DNA from: Sulfurovum sp. UBA5198
GTDB taxonomy: Bacteria; Campylobacterota; Campylobacteria; Campylobacterales; Sulfurovaceae
Assembly: GCA_002412865.1 (NCBI GenBank)
Contig: DHVW01000016.1
Coordinates: 14,861 to 78,860, forward strand
DNA: 64,000 nucleotides
Reading direction: 5' to 3'
The position numbers and the translations under genes were made by a program. Shown here one piece after another: positions 16,177 to 26,240 of the stretch; within the stretch, counting starts at the first letter, position 1; every line of letters starts with the position of its first letter. The notes below the pieces were generated by a model. That model was not told the origin of the DNA. It searched no databases and saw only the letters and a list, made by a program, of their open reading frames with translations.

Positions 16177-17201
16177 GCATTATAATGACAGGTGGTGGCA
16201 CTGGAGGTCACCTAGCGATAATTAAAGCAGTAAAAGAGCAAATAAATAGTGATAAACTTATCTATATTGGTTCAAGCATGGGGCAAGATAGAGCGTGGTT
16301 TGGAGATGATAATCAATTTAGTGAAAAATACTTTATGAACACAAGAGGGGTTGTAAATCAAGGCTTACTTGGTAAGGTAAAATCTCTATGGCTTTTGTCA
16401 AAAGCAACTACACAGGCATATAAGATACTTAAAAAATGCGATGCCAAAGTAGTCTTTTGTGTAGGTGGATTTAGTGCTGCACCTACATCAATCGCAGCAC
16501 TTATTGCTAGAATTCCGCTTGTAGTTCATGAGCAAAATGCAGCACTTGGTTCACTAAATAAAATATTGCGTAAATATGCCTCTGCTTTTATATCGTCATA
16601 CGAGGAAAATAGTCCCATTAAAAGCTATCCTATCAAAGAAGAGTTTTTCAATACAGCCAAACCTAGAAATGGAAAAGTACAAAATATATTTTTTGCAGGT
16701 GGCTCACAAGGAGCTAAAGCTATCAATAATTTAGCATTAGAGTTAGCACCATGGCTAAAAGAGCAAAATATATCTATAACGCATCAAGCTGGTGAAAAAA
16801 ATATAGAGTTTGTAAGAAATGAATATAATAAGTTAAATATTGAAGCTACCGTTTTTGGCTTTACAAATGAGATGGCTAGTGTGATGAGTGGGGCTGATTT
16901 CGCAATCGCAAGAAGTGGTGCATCAACGCTTTGGGAACTAAGTGCAAATGGATTACCTGCCTTATATGTACCATACCCATATGCCGCCAGTGACCATCAA
17001 TACCATAATGCCCAGTTCTTGGTTGAGCAGAATATGGCATGGATTGTGAGAGAAGATAAAATAGACATAGAGGCTGTAAAAAAAATGATATTAAATTCAA
17101 AAGAGATAAAATCAAGAAGCCAAAAACTACTAAAAAGTATAGCAAATGATGGTAACAAACAGATTGCATCATTGCTAGAAAGCTACATGATTAAAGGTTA
17201 A
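16173..17201 (+). CDS. murG: MurG, lipid II-forming N-acetylglucosaminyltransferase
   Basis: MurG adds GlcNAc from UDP-GlcNAc to lipid I on the cytoplasmic face of the membrane. The 342 residues have the GT-B signatures TGGGTGGHLA near the N-terminus, GGFSAAPTSIAA, VHEQNAALG, FAGGSQGAKAINN and ARSGASTLWE. The frame is open upstream to 16107, inside ftsW, but ATG 16173 is chosen because MSIIMTGGGTGGH is the normal MurG start and it forms the 4-base ATGA overlap with ftsW. Confidence 0.96.
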   Translation: MSIIMTGGGTGGHLAIIKAVKEQINSDKLIYIGSSMGQDRAWFGDDNQFSEKYFMNTRGVVNQGLLGKVKSLWLLSKATTQAYKILKKCDAKVVFCVGGFSAAPTSIAALIARIPLVVHEQNAALGSLNKILRKYASAFISSYEENSPIKSYPIKEEFFNTAKPRNGKVQNIFFAGGSQGAKAINNLALELAPWLKEQNISITHQAGEKNIEFVRNEYNKLNIEATVFGFTNEMASVMSGADFAIARSGASTLWELSANGLPALYVPYPYAASDHQYHNAQFLVEQNMAWIVREDKIDIEAVKKMILNSKEIKSRSQKLLKSIANDGNKQIASLLESYMIKG

Positions 17202-17254
17202 TCGTACCTCTTTTCTAGTAAAATAGTAGCCATTATAACACATGGGACAATTTT

Positions 17255-19792
17255 ATGGACATCCGCCAATCATTTTTAGATTTTTTTCAAAGCAAAAACC
17301 ATGAGCTAATCAAAAGCTCTCCACTCGTGCCAGATGATGCAACTCTTCTCTTTGTGAACGCTGGAATGGTTCAGTTTAAAGATATTTTTACAGGCAATGC
17401 ACCAATCCCTGCTAACCCAAGAGCTACAAGCTCACAGACATGTATAAGAGCAGGTGGCAAACATAATGATCTTGATAATGTTGGCTACACGGCTAGACAT
17501 CACACATTCTTTGAGATGCTTGGAAATTTTTCTTTTGGTGATTATTTCAAAGAGGACGCTATTGCTTATGCGTGGGAGTTTGTAACAAGTGATAAATATC
17601 TAGCACTTCCAATTGAAAAAATGTGGGTAACTGTGCATGATAGCGATGATGAAGCCTTTAGAATTTGGAGTAAACATATTGACCCTAGTAGAATAGTGAG
17701 ATTTGGAGATAAGGATAACTTTTGGCAGATGGGCGACACTGGACCATGCGGACCATGTAGTGAGATATTTTATGACCAAGGAAGCGAACATTTCAACACG
17801 CCTGAGGATAAAATGGGAGGAGATGGAGATAGATTTTTAGAAATTTGGAATCTTGTCTTTATGCAGTATGAGAGGGATAGTAGTGGCACACTAACTCCAC
17901 TTCCAAAGCCTAGTATTGATACGGGTATGGGATTAGAGCGAGTTGTGGCTATAAAAGAGGGTAAACTAAACAACTACCACTCATCTCTGTTTATGCCATA
18001 TATTGAGGCTTTAGAAAAGCTTGTTGGACAAAAGTATGACTATGAGAATAAGAACAGTGCAAGTTATAGAGTGATTGCTGACCATTTGCGTTCTGTATCT
18101 TTTCTCTTGGCTCAAGGTGTTAATTTTGATAAAGAGGGCAGAGGATATGTGCTGCGACGAATTATGCGTAGAGCAATACGACATGGGTATCTTTTGGGTC
18201 TGCGTGAGCCATTTATGTACAAGCTAGTTGATAGCTTAGCAGCCAATATGGGCAAACAGTATGAATACCTAGTGAGCCAATCTGAGAGTATCAAAAGTGC
18301 AATGAAGCTAGAAGAAGAGAGATTTTTCGATACTATTGATGCAGGTATTACACTATTTAATAAAGAGCTTGAAAATACAAAAGATATATTTAGCGGAGAG
18401 GTAGCATTCAAGCTTTATGATACTTTTGGATTTCCTCTTGATCTCACTGAGGATATGCTCCGTGAACTAAATATCAAGCTAGATAACGAGGCATTTGATA
18501 ACTCCATGAATGCACAAAGAGAGCAGTCAAAAGCTTCATGGAAAGGCACAGGTGATGCCGTAGCTACTGGAGATTTCAGGGAACTACTAGAGGAGTTTGG
18601 AGCGAATAACTTCGTAGGTTACACTACAAAAAACCATAAATCAAAAGTAGTTGCACTGCTAAATGATGATTTCAAAAGAGTAAGCGAAGCAACTAGTGGT
18701 TGGGTTATGCTTGATAACACTCCATTTTACGCAGAATCTGGCGGTCAAACTGGTGATAGCGGAATGCTTAATGATGTCAAGATACTAGATACTAAGAAGT
18801 TTTTAGAGCTAAATCTAAGCCAATTTGATGGCTCTCTAAAAGTAGGCGATGAAGTAGAAGCAACTGTTTCAAATGAGAGATTTCAGATAGAAAAACACCA
18901 CTCAGCCACACACCTGCTTCATGCAGCTTTGCGTGATATTTTAGGCTCACACATCTCTCAGGCTGGTTCGCTTGTAGAGGCAAATAGACTTAGATTTGAT
19001 TTCTCTCATCCAAAAGCTATCAGTAGTGATGAGATTGAAAGCATTACAGCGTGGGTAAATGATAAAATCGATAGTGCAACAAGTTCAAACACTAGAAATA
19101 TGGATGTAGAAACTGCAAAACAAAGCGGTGCAATGGCTCTATTTGGCGAGAAGTACGGAGATGAAGTTCGTGTAGTTGATTTTGGAGAGAGCAGTATAGA
19201 GCTTTGTGGTGGTACACATGTGAGCAACACAGCTCAAATAGGTCTATTTATAATCACAAAAGAGAGTGGCGTGAGTGCTGGAGTGAGACGGATAGAGGCT
19301 ATTTGTGGAGCTGAAGCCGTGAAGTTTGTAGCAAATATCCGTAATGAACTAAGTGAAATCAAGCAAGAGGTCAAAAATCAAGATGCACTAAGTGGAGTAA
19401 TAAAGCTCAAAGAGCAGATAAAGACACTCAAAAATGAACTATCAAATGCACAAAGTAGCCAAAAAAGCGAACTAGAAACAGTAGAGATAAATGGCACAAC
19501 AGTGATAATCCAAGAGATAACAAATGGAGATATAAAAACTATAATAGATGAAGCCAAAAATAGCCATGAGAAACTAGCAATCATGCTTATCCAAGTCAAG
19601 GATGACAAAGTAATGATAGCTTGTGGTGTTAAAAACGCAAATATTAAAGCAGGAGCATGGATAAAAGAGATAGCCCCAATACTTGGTGGTGGCGGTGGTG
19701 GTCGTGATGATTTCGCTACTGCTGGTGGCAAGGATAGTTCTAAAATTCCTGAGGCACTTAAAGCCTCAATGGAATATATCAGAAATATATGA
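17255..19792 (+). CDS. alaS: alanyl-tRNA synthetase
   Basis: AlaRS charges tRNA-Ala and edits Ser/Gly mischarging. The 845-residue length is standard. The class II core includes the N-terminal LDFFQSKNHELIKSSPLVP, RHHTFFEMLGNFSFGDYF and GMGLERV. The editing domain has the zinc-ligand pair HHSATHLLH and later CGGTHV. The C-terminal C-Ala domain ends with GGGGGGRDDFATAGGK. A 53-base gap after murG suggests its own promoter or read-through. Confidence 0.97.
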   Translation: MDIRQSFLDFFQSKNHELIKSSPLVPDDATLLFVNAGMVQFKDIFTGNAPIPANPRATSSQTCIRAGGKHNDLDNVGYTARHHTFFEMLGNFSFGDYFKEDAIAYAWEFVTSDKYLALPIEKMWVTVHDSDDEAFRIWSKHIDPSRIVRFGDKDNFWQMGDTGPCGPCSEIFYDQGSEHFNTPEDKMGGDGDRFLEIWNLVFMQYERDSSGTLTPLPKPSIDTGMGLERVVAIKEGKLNNYHSSLFMPYIEALEKLVGQKYDYENKNSASYRVIADHLRSVSFLLAQGVNFDKEGRGYVLRRIMRRAIRHGYLLGLREPFMYKLVDSLAANMGKQYEYLVSQSESIKSAMKLEEERFFDTIDAGITLFNKELENTKDIFSGEVAFKLYDTFGFPLDLTEDMLRELNIKLDNEAFDNSMNAQREQSKASWKGTGDAVATGDFRELLEEFGANNFVGYTTKNHKSKVVALLNDDFKRVSEATSGWVMLDNTPFYAESGGQTGDSGMLNDVKILDTKKFLELNLSQFDGSLKVGDEVEATVSNERFQIEKHHSATHLLHAALRDILGSHISQAGSLVEANRLRFDFSHPKAISSDEIESITAWVNDKIDSATSSNTRNMDVETAKQSGAMALFGEKYGDEVRVVDFGESSIELCGGTHVSNTAQIGLFIITKESGVSAGVRRIEAICGAEAVKFVANIRNELSEIKQEVKNQDALSGVIKLKEQIKTLKNELSNAQSSQKSELETVEINGTTVIIQEITNGDIKTIIDEAKNSHEKLAIMLIQVKDDKVMIACGVKNANIKAGAWIKEIAPILGGGGGGRDDFATAGGKDSSKIPEALKASMEYIRNI

Positions 19793-19835
19793 TTATTTAC
19801 AGTGTATCCCAAATCAATATTTGGCTTTGTAAATA

Positions 19836-20948
19836 ATGTACCAAAAAGAGCTAGAAGCACTTAAAAAAGCAGGTCGGTTTAGGCAAAGAGAGATTTGTGA
19901 TGATAGTCTCATTGACCTCGCTAGTAATGACTATTTGGGTTTGGCTCACAACAAAGAACAATTTCAAAAAGCTGTAAAATTAATAGAGCAATATGATTAT
20001 TTCGCTCCAAAATCAAGTATGCTAGTCGGTGGATACCACCCCCTTCATCAGATATTTGAAAATGAAATATCTATTCTAAATGGATTTGAGTCTGCTATCA
20101 CAGTAGGTAGTGGATTTTTGGCAAATATGGCTCTATTGGAGTCACTTGTTCGCAAGGGAGACTTTTTATTAATTGATGAAGAGTATCATGCGAGTGGTAT
20201 GGTGACACTTCCAAATTTATCGAGCAGATATGAGAAATTTGCTCATAATGATATTGTTGATTTGAGAGCCAAAATTATAGACATCATAGAAAAGCTAAAA
20301 CCAAAAAGGCTCATCATTGCTATCGAGGGAATATACTCTATGAGTGGGGATATTTGTGCTAAAGAGATTTTTGATATTGCAGATGAGTTTGGTGCTATCT
20401 TGATAGTAGACGAAGCACATAGTTGTGGAGTAGTTAGCAAAAAATTTCTGGGCGTATTTGAGCATTATGATATAAAAATAAAGCCAAATCATATAAAGAT
20501 GGGAACACTAGGTAAGGCATATGGGAGTTACGGAGCATATATCTTAGGCTCAAATCATATCATCTCATTTCTGGAAAATAGAGCAAAACCAATTATATAT
20601 TCAACAGCCCCATCACTGTTTGATATTGCCCTTGGTCTAGTGAATATGAGATATATTCAAGAAAATAGTGAGTTTCTTAGAGCTGAAATTAATGCACGAC
20701 AACTACTTGTAAAAGAGATTTTAGGGATTGAATTAGGTGCCTTGATATTGCCAATATGGCAGAAAAATAATGTCGATGCGATAAAAAATAGAGATTTCTT
20801 GAAAAAGAGTGGTTTTTTCGTAGGTGCTATCAGACAACCAACCGTAAAAGAACCTATTTTGCGGGTGATTTTAAGGGTAGGCGTATCGCTTGAAAGTATA
20901 AAAGATGTTATTTTGAAAATAAAAGATAGTAAATACAAATCAATATAG
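19836..20948 (+). CDS. bioF: 8-amino-7-oxononanoate synthase-type PLP enzyme
   Basis: This fold-type I alpha-oxoamine synthase has 370 residues. Members condense an amino acid with an acyl-CoA; BioF uses alanine and pimeloyl-ACP/CoA in biotin synthesis. Visible features are LASNDYLGLA near the N-terminus, IVDEAHSCGV (PLP-contacting Asp) and GTLGKAYGSYGAY with the PLP-binding lysine. The neighbour is PBP1A, the same pairing I recall in Helicobacter (HP0598/HP0597). KBL or serine palmitoyltransferase are alternatives from family similarity; BioF is preferred on length and context. Confidence 0.8.
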   Translation: MYQKELEALKKAGRFRQREICDDSLIDLASNDYLGLAHNKEQFQKAVKLIEQYDYFAPKSSMLVGGYHPLHQIFENEISILNGFESAITVGSGFLANMALLESLVRKGDFLLIDEEYHASGMVTLPNLSSRYEKFAHNDIVDLRAKIIDIIEKLKPKRLIIAIEGIYSMSGDICAKEIFDIADEFGAILIVDEAHSCGVVSKKFLGVFEHYDIKIKPNHIKMGTLGKAYGSYGAYILGSNHIISFLENRAKPIIYSTAPSLFDIALGLVNMRYIQENSEFLRAEINARQLLVKEILGIELGALILPIWQKNNVDAIKNRDFLKKSGFFVGAIRQPTVKEPILRVILRVGVSLESIKDVILKIKDSKYKSI

Positions 20949-20954
20949 TATAAT
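20949..20954 (+). promoter_or_regulatory. putative -10 box (TATAAT) for PBP1A
   Basis: TATAAT begins directly after the bioF stop and lies 24 bases before the PBP1A ATG. Confidence 0.45.
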
Positions 20955-20978
20955 ATTACAAAATAATTGGGGGCATTT

Positions 20979-23006
20979 ATGTTTTTTAAAATGATAAAGG
21001 GTACTTTTGCTATATTTACAATATTTGGAATAGCACTAGTAGCTGCTTTTATTTATGCCTATACTCAGATATCACTAGATGCAAGACAACTTATTGATTA
21101 TAAGCCAGATGCTTCAACACTAGTACTAGATAAGAATGGTGCAACCATAGGTTATATATTTAAAGATAAACATAGATTATATGCTACTTATGATGAGATG
21201 CCAAGATCGCTTATAGAGGCTCTTATTGCTATAGAAGATACTAGATTTTTTGAGCATAACGGAGTTAGCCCTGATGCTATTATTAGGGCGTTGTTCAAAG
21301 ATATAAAAGCTGGTAGTTTTGTAGAAGGGGGTAGTACTATAACCCAACAATTAATCAAGAATAAACTACTTACAAGTGAGAAAAAAATAGGCAGAAAAGT
21401 AAAAGAAGCCGTACTTGCCATGAAGATTGAAGATGAGCTAACAAAAGAGCAGATTTTGGAGAGGTATTTAAATGAGATATTCTTTGGGAATGGATATTAT
21501 GGTGTCAAGACAGCAGCCAGAGGCTTTTTTCATAAGGAGCTAAAAGAGCTTACCCTAAAAGAAGTAGCGATACTTGTTGGTTTGCCAAATGCACCAAGTT
21601 CATTAAACCCAGTTAAGCATTACGATAAGTCATTAAATAGAGCTAACAATGTTCTTTATCGCCTAAAAACTCTAGGCTGGATAAAAGAAGATGTGTATTT
21701 GGCGGCTATTAAAGAGACACCAACTGTATATGAATCTACATTAACACAAAATCTAGCACCATATATTACTGATGAGGTCATAAGACAATTTGGTAAAGAT
21801 ATTGAGGATTTAAAAACTGGTGGATATGTAGTTCATACCACTATAGATTTGAAACAGCAAAAAATAGCAGAAGAGAGTATTGAAAAGGCATACAAAAATG
21901 CTATGAAAATGAGTCCAAGCAGTTCACTTAATGCTGCTCTTGTATCTATTGAGAGTAGAACTGGAAATATACTTGCAATGGTTGGTGGAGTAGATTATGC
22001 AAAGAGTTCATTTAACCGTGCTACACAAGCGAAAAGACAACCAGGCTCATCATTTAAGCCATTTATATATCAAATAGCACTTGATAGAGGACATAATCCA
22101 GCTGATTTAATTAGTGATGTACCTATTGAATTTGAATATATAGACTCAAATGGCAAAAGACAGCTATGGAAACCACAAAACTATCATGGAGAAAGCTCTC
22201 GTGGTGCCATATCAATTCGTGATGCACTAATCAAATCTAGTAATCTTGCTACTATAAATTTAGTAAATGAAATTGGTCTAAGTACAATTAGGAGCAAACT
22301 AGAAACATTAGGTGTGGATAATATCCCAAATGATATGTCAATATCACTTGGTAATATTTCAGTTAGTCCACTTCAGATGGCTAAGATGTATACAATTTTT
22401 AGCAATAATGGCAATGTAATGGAGCCAACATTGGTTAGTAAAATAGTAGACAGAGAAGGGAAGACAGTATTTGTATCTAAAAATGAACCAGTAGCTACAT
22501 TTACAACCCCTGATCAAGCTTACTTAATGACAAGTGTACTAAAAGATGTAGTAAGAAGAGGAACTGGCACAGGAGCTAGTGTAAGTGGCATAGAATTGGC
22601 TGGAAAAACTGGAACTACTAATAATAGTGTAGACGCATGGTTCTGTGGATACTCGCCTACTATTGAAACGGTTGTATGGTTAGGTAGAGATGACAACAAA
22701 CCTATGCGTAGCAATATAACAGGAGGTAGTGTAGCTGCTCCAGCTTTTGCATCTTACTACAAAAAGTTAATCGCACTATATCCTAGAACAAAAAGAAACT
22801 TTGATATGCCTTCAGGTGTAGAGACAATTAACGGTGAATTTGGTACGGCAACATCTCCAATCCCAGAATTTATAATTAATCCACCCATGCTAGAATCAGT
22901 TGATGGCAATGGAAGTGAATTGGGTACAGATACAAATGCAACAGAAGCTAATCCTGAACAAAACAGGAATCCATTGTCTATACTAGATGAGATTATGCAT
23001 CAATGA
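20979..23006 (+). CDS. mrcA: bifunctional class A penicillin-binding protein 1A
   Basis: This inner-membrane enzyme polymerises and cross-links peptidoglycan. The ATG at 20979 (675 residues) is preceded by a GGGGG ribosome site; an in-frame TTG at 20967 overlaps that site and is rejected. An N-terminal anchor is followed by a GT51 domain with the catalytic EDTRFFEHNGV and GGSTITQQLIKN motifs. The transpeptidase has SSFK in RQPGSSFKPF, SSN in IKSSNLATIN and KTGT in AGKTGTTNNS. The tail after the domain is Asn/Glu-rich and low in complexity. Confidence 0.95.
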   Translation: MFFKMIKGTFAIFTIFGIALVAAFIYAYTQISLDARQLIDYKPDASTLVLDKNGATIGYIFKDKHRLYATYDEMPRSLIEALIAIEDTRFFEHNGVSPDAIIRALFKDIKAGSFVEGGSTITQQLIKNKLLTSEKKIGRKVKEAVLAMKIEDELTKEQILERYLNEIFFGNGYYGVKTAARGFFHKELKELTLKEVAILVGLPNAPSSLNPVKHYDKSLNRANNVLYRLKTLGWIKEDVYLAAIKETPTVYESTLTQNLAPYITDEVIRQFGKDIEDLKTGGYVVHTTIDLKQQKIAEESIEKAYKNAMKMSPSSSLNAALVSIESRTGNILAMVGGVDYAKSSFNRATQAKRQPGSSFKPFIYQIALDRGHNPADLISDVPIEFEYIDSNGKRQLWKPQNYHGESSRGAISIRDALIKSSNLATINLVNEIGLSTIRSKLETLGVDNIPNDMSISLGNISVSPLQMAKMYTIFSNNGNVMEPTLVSKIVDREGKTVFVSKNEPVATFTTPDQAYLMTSVLKDVVRRGTGTGASVSGIELAGKTGTTNNSVDAWFCGYSPTIETVVWLGRDDNKPMRSNITGGSVAAPAFASYYKKLIALYPRTKRNFDMPSGVETINGEFGTATSPIPEFIINPPMLESVDGNGSELGTDTNATEANPEQNRNPLSILDEIMHQ

Positions 23007-23078
23007 TGCAATGGATTAGCAAAAGCTCTATCAAATCAATATTTTAGTATCATTCCATAGCTAATATAGGAGTTTAAA

Positions 23079-23573
23079 ATGAAATTTGTATCGATAATTA
23101 TGGGAAGTAAAAGTGATTATGAGACTATGAAAGAGTGTGCTTCTACACTAGAAAAATTTGGTGTGCCTTATGAGCTTATTATCTCGTCAGCTCATAGAAG
23201 TCCAAAGAGAACCAAGGATTATGTGGAAGCAGCAGAGCTTAAAGGTGCTCAGGTATTTATAGCAGCAGCTGGTATGGCTGCTCATTTAGCTGGTGCATTA
23301 GCCGCAACTACTACAAAACCTATTTTAGGTGTGCCTATGGTTAGTGGCGAGCTTAGAGGAGAAGATGCACTCCTTAGTACCGTTATGATGCCTGCTGGTA
23401 TGCCAGTTGGAACAGTTGCAATTGGTAATGCAGGGGCCATAAATGCCGCGTATCTAGCAGTCCAGATAATGGCGTTACAAGATGATGAATTAAAAGTAAA
23501 GCTACAAGAAGATCGTATAAGTAAAGCCAAAAAAGTTGCACTAGATTCTAGTGAAATTGAAGTGATACTTTAA
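23079..23573 (+). CDS. purE: N5-carboxyaminoimidazole ribonucleotide mutase PurE
   Basis: PurE converts N5-CAIR to CAIR in purine synthesis. The 164 residues contain IIMGSKSDYETMKE, SAHRSPKRTKDY, AAAGMAAHLAGALA and GEDALLSTVMMPAGMPVG, all class I PurE signatures. ATATAGGAG precedes the ATG. The small downstream glutaredoxin gene follows after 5 bases. No purK is in the window. Confidence 0.96.
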   Translation: MKFVSIIMGSKSDYETMKECASTLEKFGVPYELIISSAHRSPKRTKDYVEAAELKGAQVFIAAAGMAAHLAGALAATTTKPILGVPMVSGELRGEDALLSTVMMPAGMPVGTVAIGNAGAINAAYLAVQIMALQDDELKVKLQEDRISKAKKVALDSSEIEVIL

Positions 23574-23578
23574 TCTCT

Positions 23579-23839
23579 ATGGACAAGAAGCCAGTACCAA
23601 AAAAGAACAAAACAGTTACCATTTTTACATCACCGACATGTGTATGGTGTAACAAAGCAAAAAGTTATTTCGCAAAAAAACAGATTCATTTTAAGACTAT
23701 TGATGTAACAAAAGACAAATTTGCAGCTGAGGATTGTCTTAAGCATGGATGTAAGGGCGTTCCTGTGATTGTAATTGGTGGAACTTATTGGATATGTGGA
23801 TTTGATGAGAAAAAAATAGAAAATGCGTTAGGAAGATGA
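23579..23839 (+). CDS. glutaredoxin-like thiol protein
   Basis: This 86-residue thioredoxin-fold protein has the active-site motif CVWC (in TSPTCVWCNKAKSYF) and the cis-proline in GCKGVPVIVIGG. It resembles the NrdH/glutaredoxin group; a Lys-rich N-terminal extension of about 10 residues is present. Two extra cysteines (in EDCLKHGCKG) are unusual for such a small protein. The substrate is unknown. It overlaps glyQ by four bases. Confidence 0.85.
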   Translation: MDKKPVPKKNKTVTIFTSPTCVWCNKAKSYFAKKQIHFKTIDVTKDKFAAEDCLKHGCKGVPVIVIGGTYWICGFDEKKIENALGR

Positions 23840-24735
23840 TGAATAAAGAGCCAATAACATTTAGTAATATACTTCTAAAACTTCAAGAGTTTTGGGCAAA
23901 TAATGGTTGCACGATAGTACAGCCATATGATATGCCTTCAGGTGCTGGTACATTTCACCCAGCTACACTTCTAAGAAGCCTTGATAGCACACCATGGAGT
24001 ACAGCATTTGTAGCTCCTTCTCGTCGCCCGACTGATGGCAGATATGGTGAGAATCCAAATCGTTTAGGGGCTTATTATCAATTTCAGGTTCTCATAAAAC
24101 CAAGTCCTGATAATATCCAAGAGTTATACTTAAAGAGCTTGGAGTTTTTGGGACTAAATCTAAAAGAGCATGATATAAGATTCGTAGAGGACAACTGGGA
24201 ATCTCCTACGCTAGGTGCATGGGGGCTTGGTTGGGAAGTTTGGCTTGATGGTATGGAAGTGACACAGTTTACATATTTCCAACAAGTTGGTGGTATTGCT
24301 TGTGATCCAGTGGCTGTAGAGATTACTTATGGTACTGAAAGACTTGCTATGTATCTGCAAAATGTCACAAGCGTTTATGACATTGTCTGGAATAAAGATG
24401 AGGATAAGATTACAACTTACGCAGATGTACACAAAGAGGGCGAATACGAGTTTAGTAAATATCATTTTGAAGTAGCGAGTATAGATAAGCTTTTTGCTAG
24501 GTTTGATGATGCAAGTAGTGAGTGTAACTTATGCCTTGAGCATGGTTTGCCTCTCCCCGCATATGATGAATGTATGAGAGCTGCACATGCCTTTAATGTA
24601 TTAGATGCTAGAAAAGCGATATCACAAGCACAAAGACAAAACTATATCCTCAAAATCAGAGAGCTAAGCAAAGGATGTGCAAAGCTTTATAAAAATCAAG
24701 AGAGTGAACGAAATGAGAGAATCAAAGCAAGATAA
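23836..24735 (+). CDS. glyQ: glycyl-tRNA synthetase alpha subunit
   Basis: This is the class II catalytic subunit of the heterotetrameric bacterial GlyRS. The 299 residues carry the family signatures NGCTIVQPYDMPSGAGTFHPAT-like segment near residue 20, RRPTDGRYGENPNRL, FVEDNWESPTLGAWGLGWEVW and GMEVTQFTYFQQ. Two starts, ATGATG, are adjacent; the first overlaps the glutaredoxin stop. The beta subunit gene glyS is not in this window, as in other Campylobacterota where the two are separate. Confidence 0.96.
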   Translation: MMNKEPITFSNILLKLQEFWANNGCTIVQPYDMPSGAGTFHPATLLRSLDSTPWSTAFVAPSRRPTDGRYGENPNRLGAYYQFQVLIKPSPDNIQELYLKSLEFLGLNLKEHDIRFVEDNWESPTLGAWGLGWEVWLDGMEVTQFTYFQQVGGIACDPVAVEITYGTERLAMYLQNVTSVYDIVWNKDEDKITTYADVHKEGEYEFSKYHFEVASIDKLFARFDDASSECNLCLEHGLPLPAYDECMRAAHAFNVLDARKAISQAQRQNYILKIRELSKGCAKLYKNQESERNERIKAR

Positions 24736-25460
24736 TGAAAATATCCCAAATATATTCATTTCTTGATAATTTAAGTCCATTTTGCTCACAAGAAAAGTGG
24801 GACAATAGTGGTCTTAATATTGGCTCACAAAATGATACAGTAGATAGAGTTTATATATCTCTTGATGTAGATATGGATATGGTGCAAAATGCTGAGCCTA
24901 ATTCACTAATACTCACTCATCATCCTCTTATTTTTGGTGGGATTACAGAGCTAGATTACGCAAAATATCCATCAAATATAATAAAAATAATGATACAAAA
25001 AAATATAAGCCTAATAGCCATGCACACAAATTTTGACAAATCACATCTTAATAAATTTGTATTTGAAAATATTTTGGGATTTAAAATGGATAAAAACGAT
25101 GATTTTGTAGCGACTTGTAATGGAGATTGGAGAAAAGAAGAGCTTGTAGATATTTTAAGAAATAAGCTATTTTTAGAATATATAAAGGTAGTAAATCCAA
25201 AAGATAAAATAAGCTCACTAGCGATGATTACAGGCTCTGGAGCATCATTTATGGACAGCATTAGTGCTGATTGTTTTCTAACGGGAGATATAAAATATCA
25301 CGATGCGATGAAAGCAAAAAGCCAAAATTTAATGATGATTGACATCGGTCATTATGAAAGCGAGAGCTTTTTTGTGGATTGCATGAGCGAGCATTTGAAA
25401 CTTTTACCAATTTTGGGTATAATATCTAATTCAAAAAATCCATTTTCTTATTTAAAATGA
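24735..25460 (+). CDS. NIF3-family metal-binding protein
   Basis: The NIF3/YbgI family (annotated as GTP cyclohydrolase I type 2-like) forms toroidal hexamers with a dinuclear metal site. The 241 residues show metal-ligand motifs LTHHPLIFGG, MHTNFDKS and, near the C-terminus, IDIGHYESE. The function in bacteria is not settled. It overlaps the glyQ stop by one base and lies in the glyQ-NIF3-zinc ribbon-waaA group I recall as HP0960-HP0957 in Helicobacter. Confidence 0.9.
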   Translation: MKISQIYSFLDNLSPFCSQEKWDNSGLNIGSQNDTVDRVYISLDVDMDMVQNAEPNSLILTHHPLIFGGITELDYAKYPSNIIKIMIQKNISLIAMHTNFDKSHLNKFVFENILGFKMDKNDDFVATCNGDWRKEELVDILRNKLFLEYIKVVNPKDKISSLAMITGSGASFMDSISADCFLTGDIKYHDAMKAKSQNLMMIDIGHYESESFFVDCMSEHLKLLPILGIISNSKNPFSYLK

Positions 25461-25520
25461 ATTTAATCACAAAATAGCATAATACACTATGCCAACATTA
25501 ACATCCAGAGGAATCAAACA

Positions 25521-26240
25521 GTGAGTAAAAAACCACAAGAACTAATAGAACTTTCATCAATCGACAAAGACATAGACAGCTATACTCCACAACTTGAGCT
25601 TTTAGAGAAAAAAATTGCTAAGTCACAAGGTAAAATAGATGATGCAAAAGAAGAGATAGCTGTAATCAGTCTATCAATTGAAGAAAATGCAACAAAAATA
25701 TCTTCATTTAACATACAAATCAGTGACCTTAACGAGCAATTAAAAGGTAGCGAAAAAAAGTCAAAAGAGATTAGTACCGAAAAAGAAATGAGAGCATTAT
25801 CGCTAGAAGATGATATAGCTAGAGAAAAAATAACATTTGCAAATGAAGAGATAAACAGATTAAGCGATGTTAATGAAAAGAAAAATGCAATTTTAGAAGA
25901 GTTAAATAGTGAACTAGTAAAACTAGAGGCAAAGCAATTAGATATTAACAGCGAAGCTGTAAATCAAAAAGAGGCAATTGAAAAAAGTAAAGCAGAATTA
26001 TTTGCAGCTAGAGAAGCAAAATCAATTAGTATTGATCAAAAAATATTGTCATTTTATGAAAAAATCAGAAGATGGGCTGGAAATACAGCAGTAGTTCCAG
26101 TACGAAAACAAGCATGTTATGGTTGCTACATCAAAATCAACGATAAAACATATTCTGAAGTTATCAAATCATCAGAAATTGTAACTTGCCCGCATTGTGG
26201 TAGAATTCTCTATATTGAGAGCGAAATAGCAGAGGCGTAA
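25521..26240 (+). CDS. coiled-coil zinc-ribbon protein (HP0958/FlgZ-like)
   Basis: This 239-residue protein starts with GTG, preceded by AGAGGA. Residues 20-170 are a long Lys/Glu-rich coiled coil. The C-terminus carries a C4 zinc ribbon: CYGCYIK, then CPHCGR about 23 residues later. In Helicobacter the homologue HP0958 binds sigma-54 (RpoN) and flaA mRNA and is needed for flagella. A flagellar role here is by homology only, because no flagellar gene is in the window. Synteny with glyQ, NIF3 and waaA supports the assignment. Confidence 0.88.
   Translation: MSKKPQELIELSSIDKDIDSYTPQLELLEKKIAKSQGKIDDAKEEIAVISLSIEENATKISSFNIQISDLNEQLKGSEKKSKEISTEKEMRALSLEDDIAREKITFANEEINRLSDVNEKKNAILEELNSELVKLEAKQLDINSEAVNQKEAIEKSKAELFAAREAKSISIDQKILSFYEKIRRWAGNTAVVPVRKQACYGCYIKINDKTYSEVIKSSEIVTCPHCGRILYIESEIAEA

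Noticed and set aside
19378..19860. 160-codon open frame antisense to alaS
   Set aside because: It lies wholly opposite the conserved alaS C-terminus, is Ser/Leu/Ile-rich in the way expected of an antisense frame, and has no ribosome site or family motif.
25521..26240. Chromosome-segregation SMC fragment because of the long coiled coil
   Set aside because: No ATPase motifs; the C4 zinc ribbon and gene order fit the HP0958 family.
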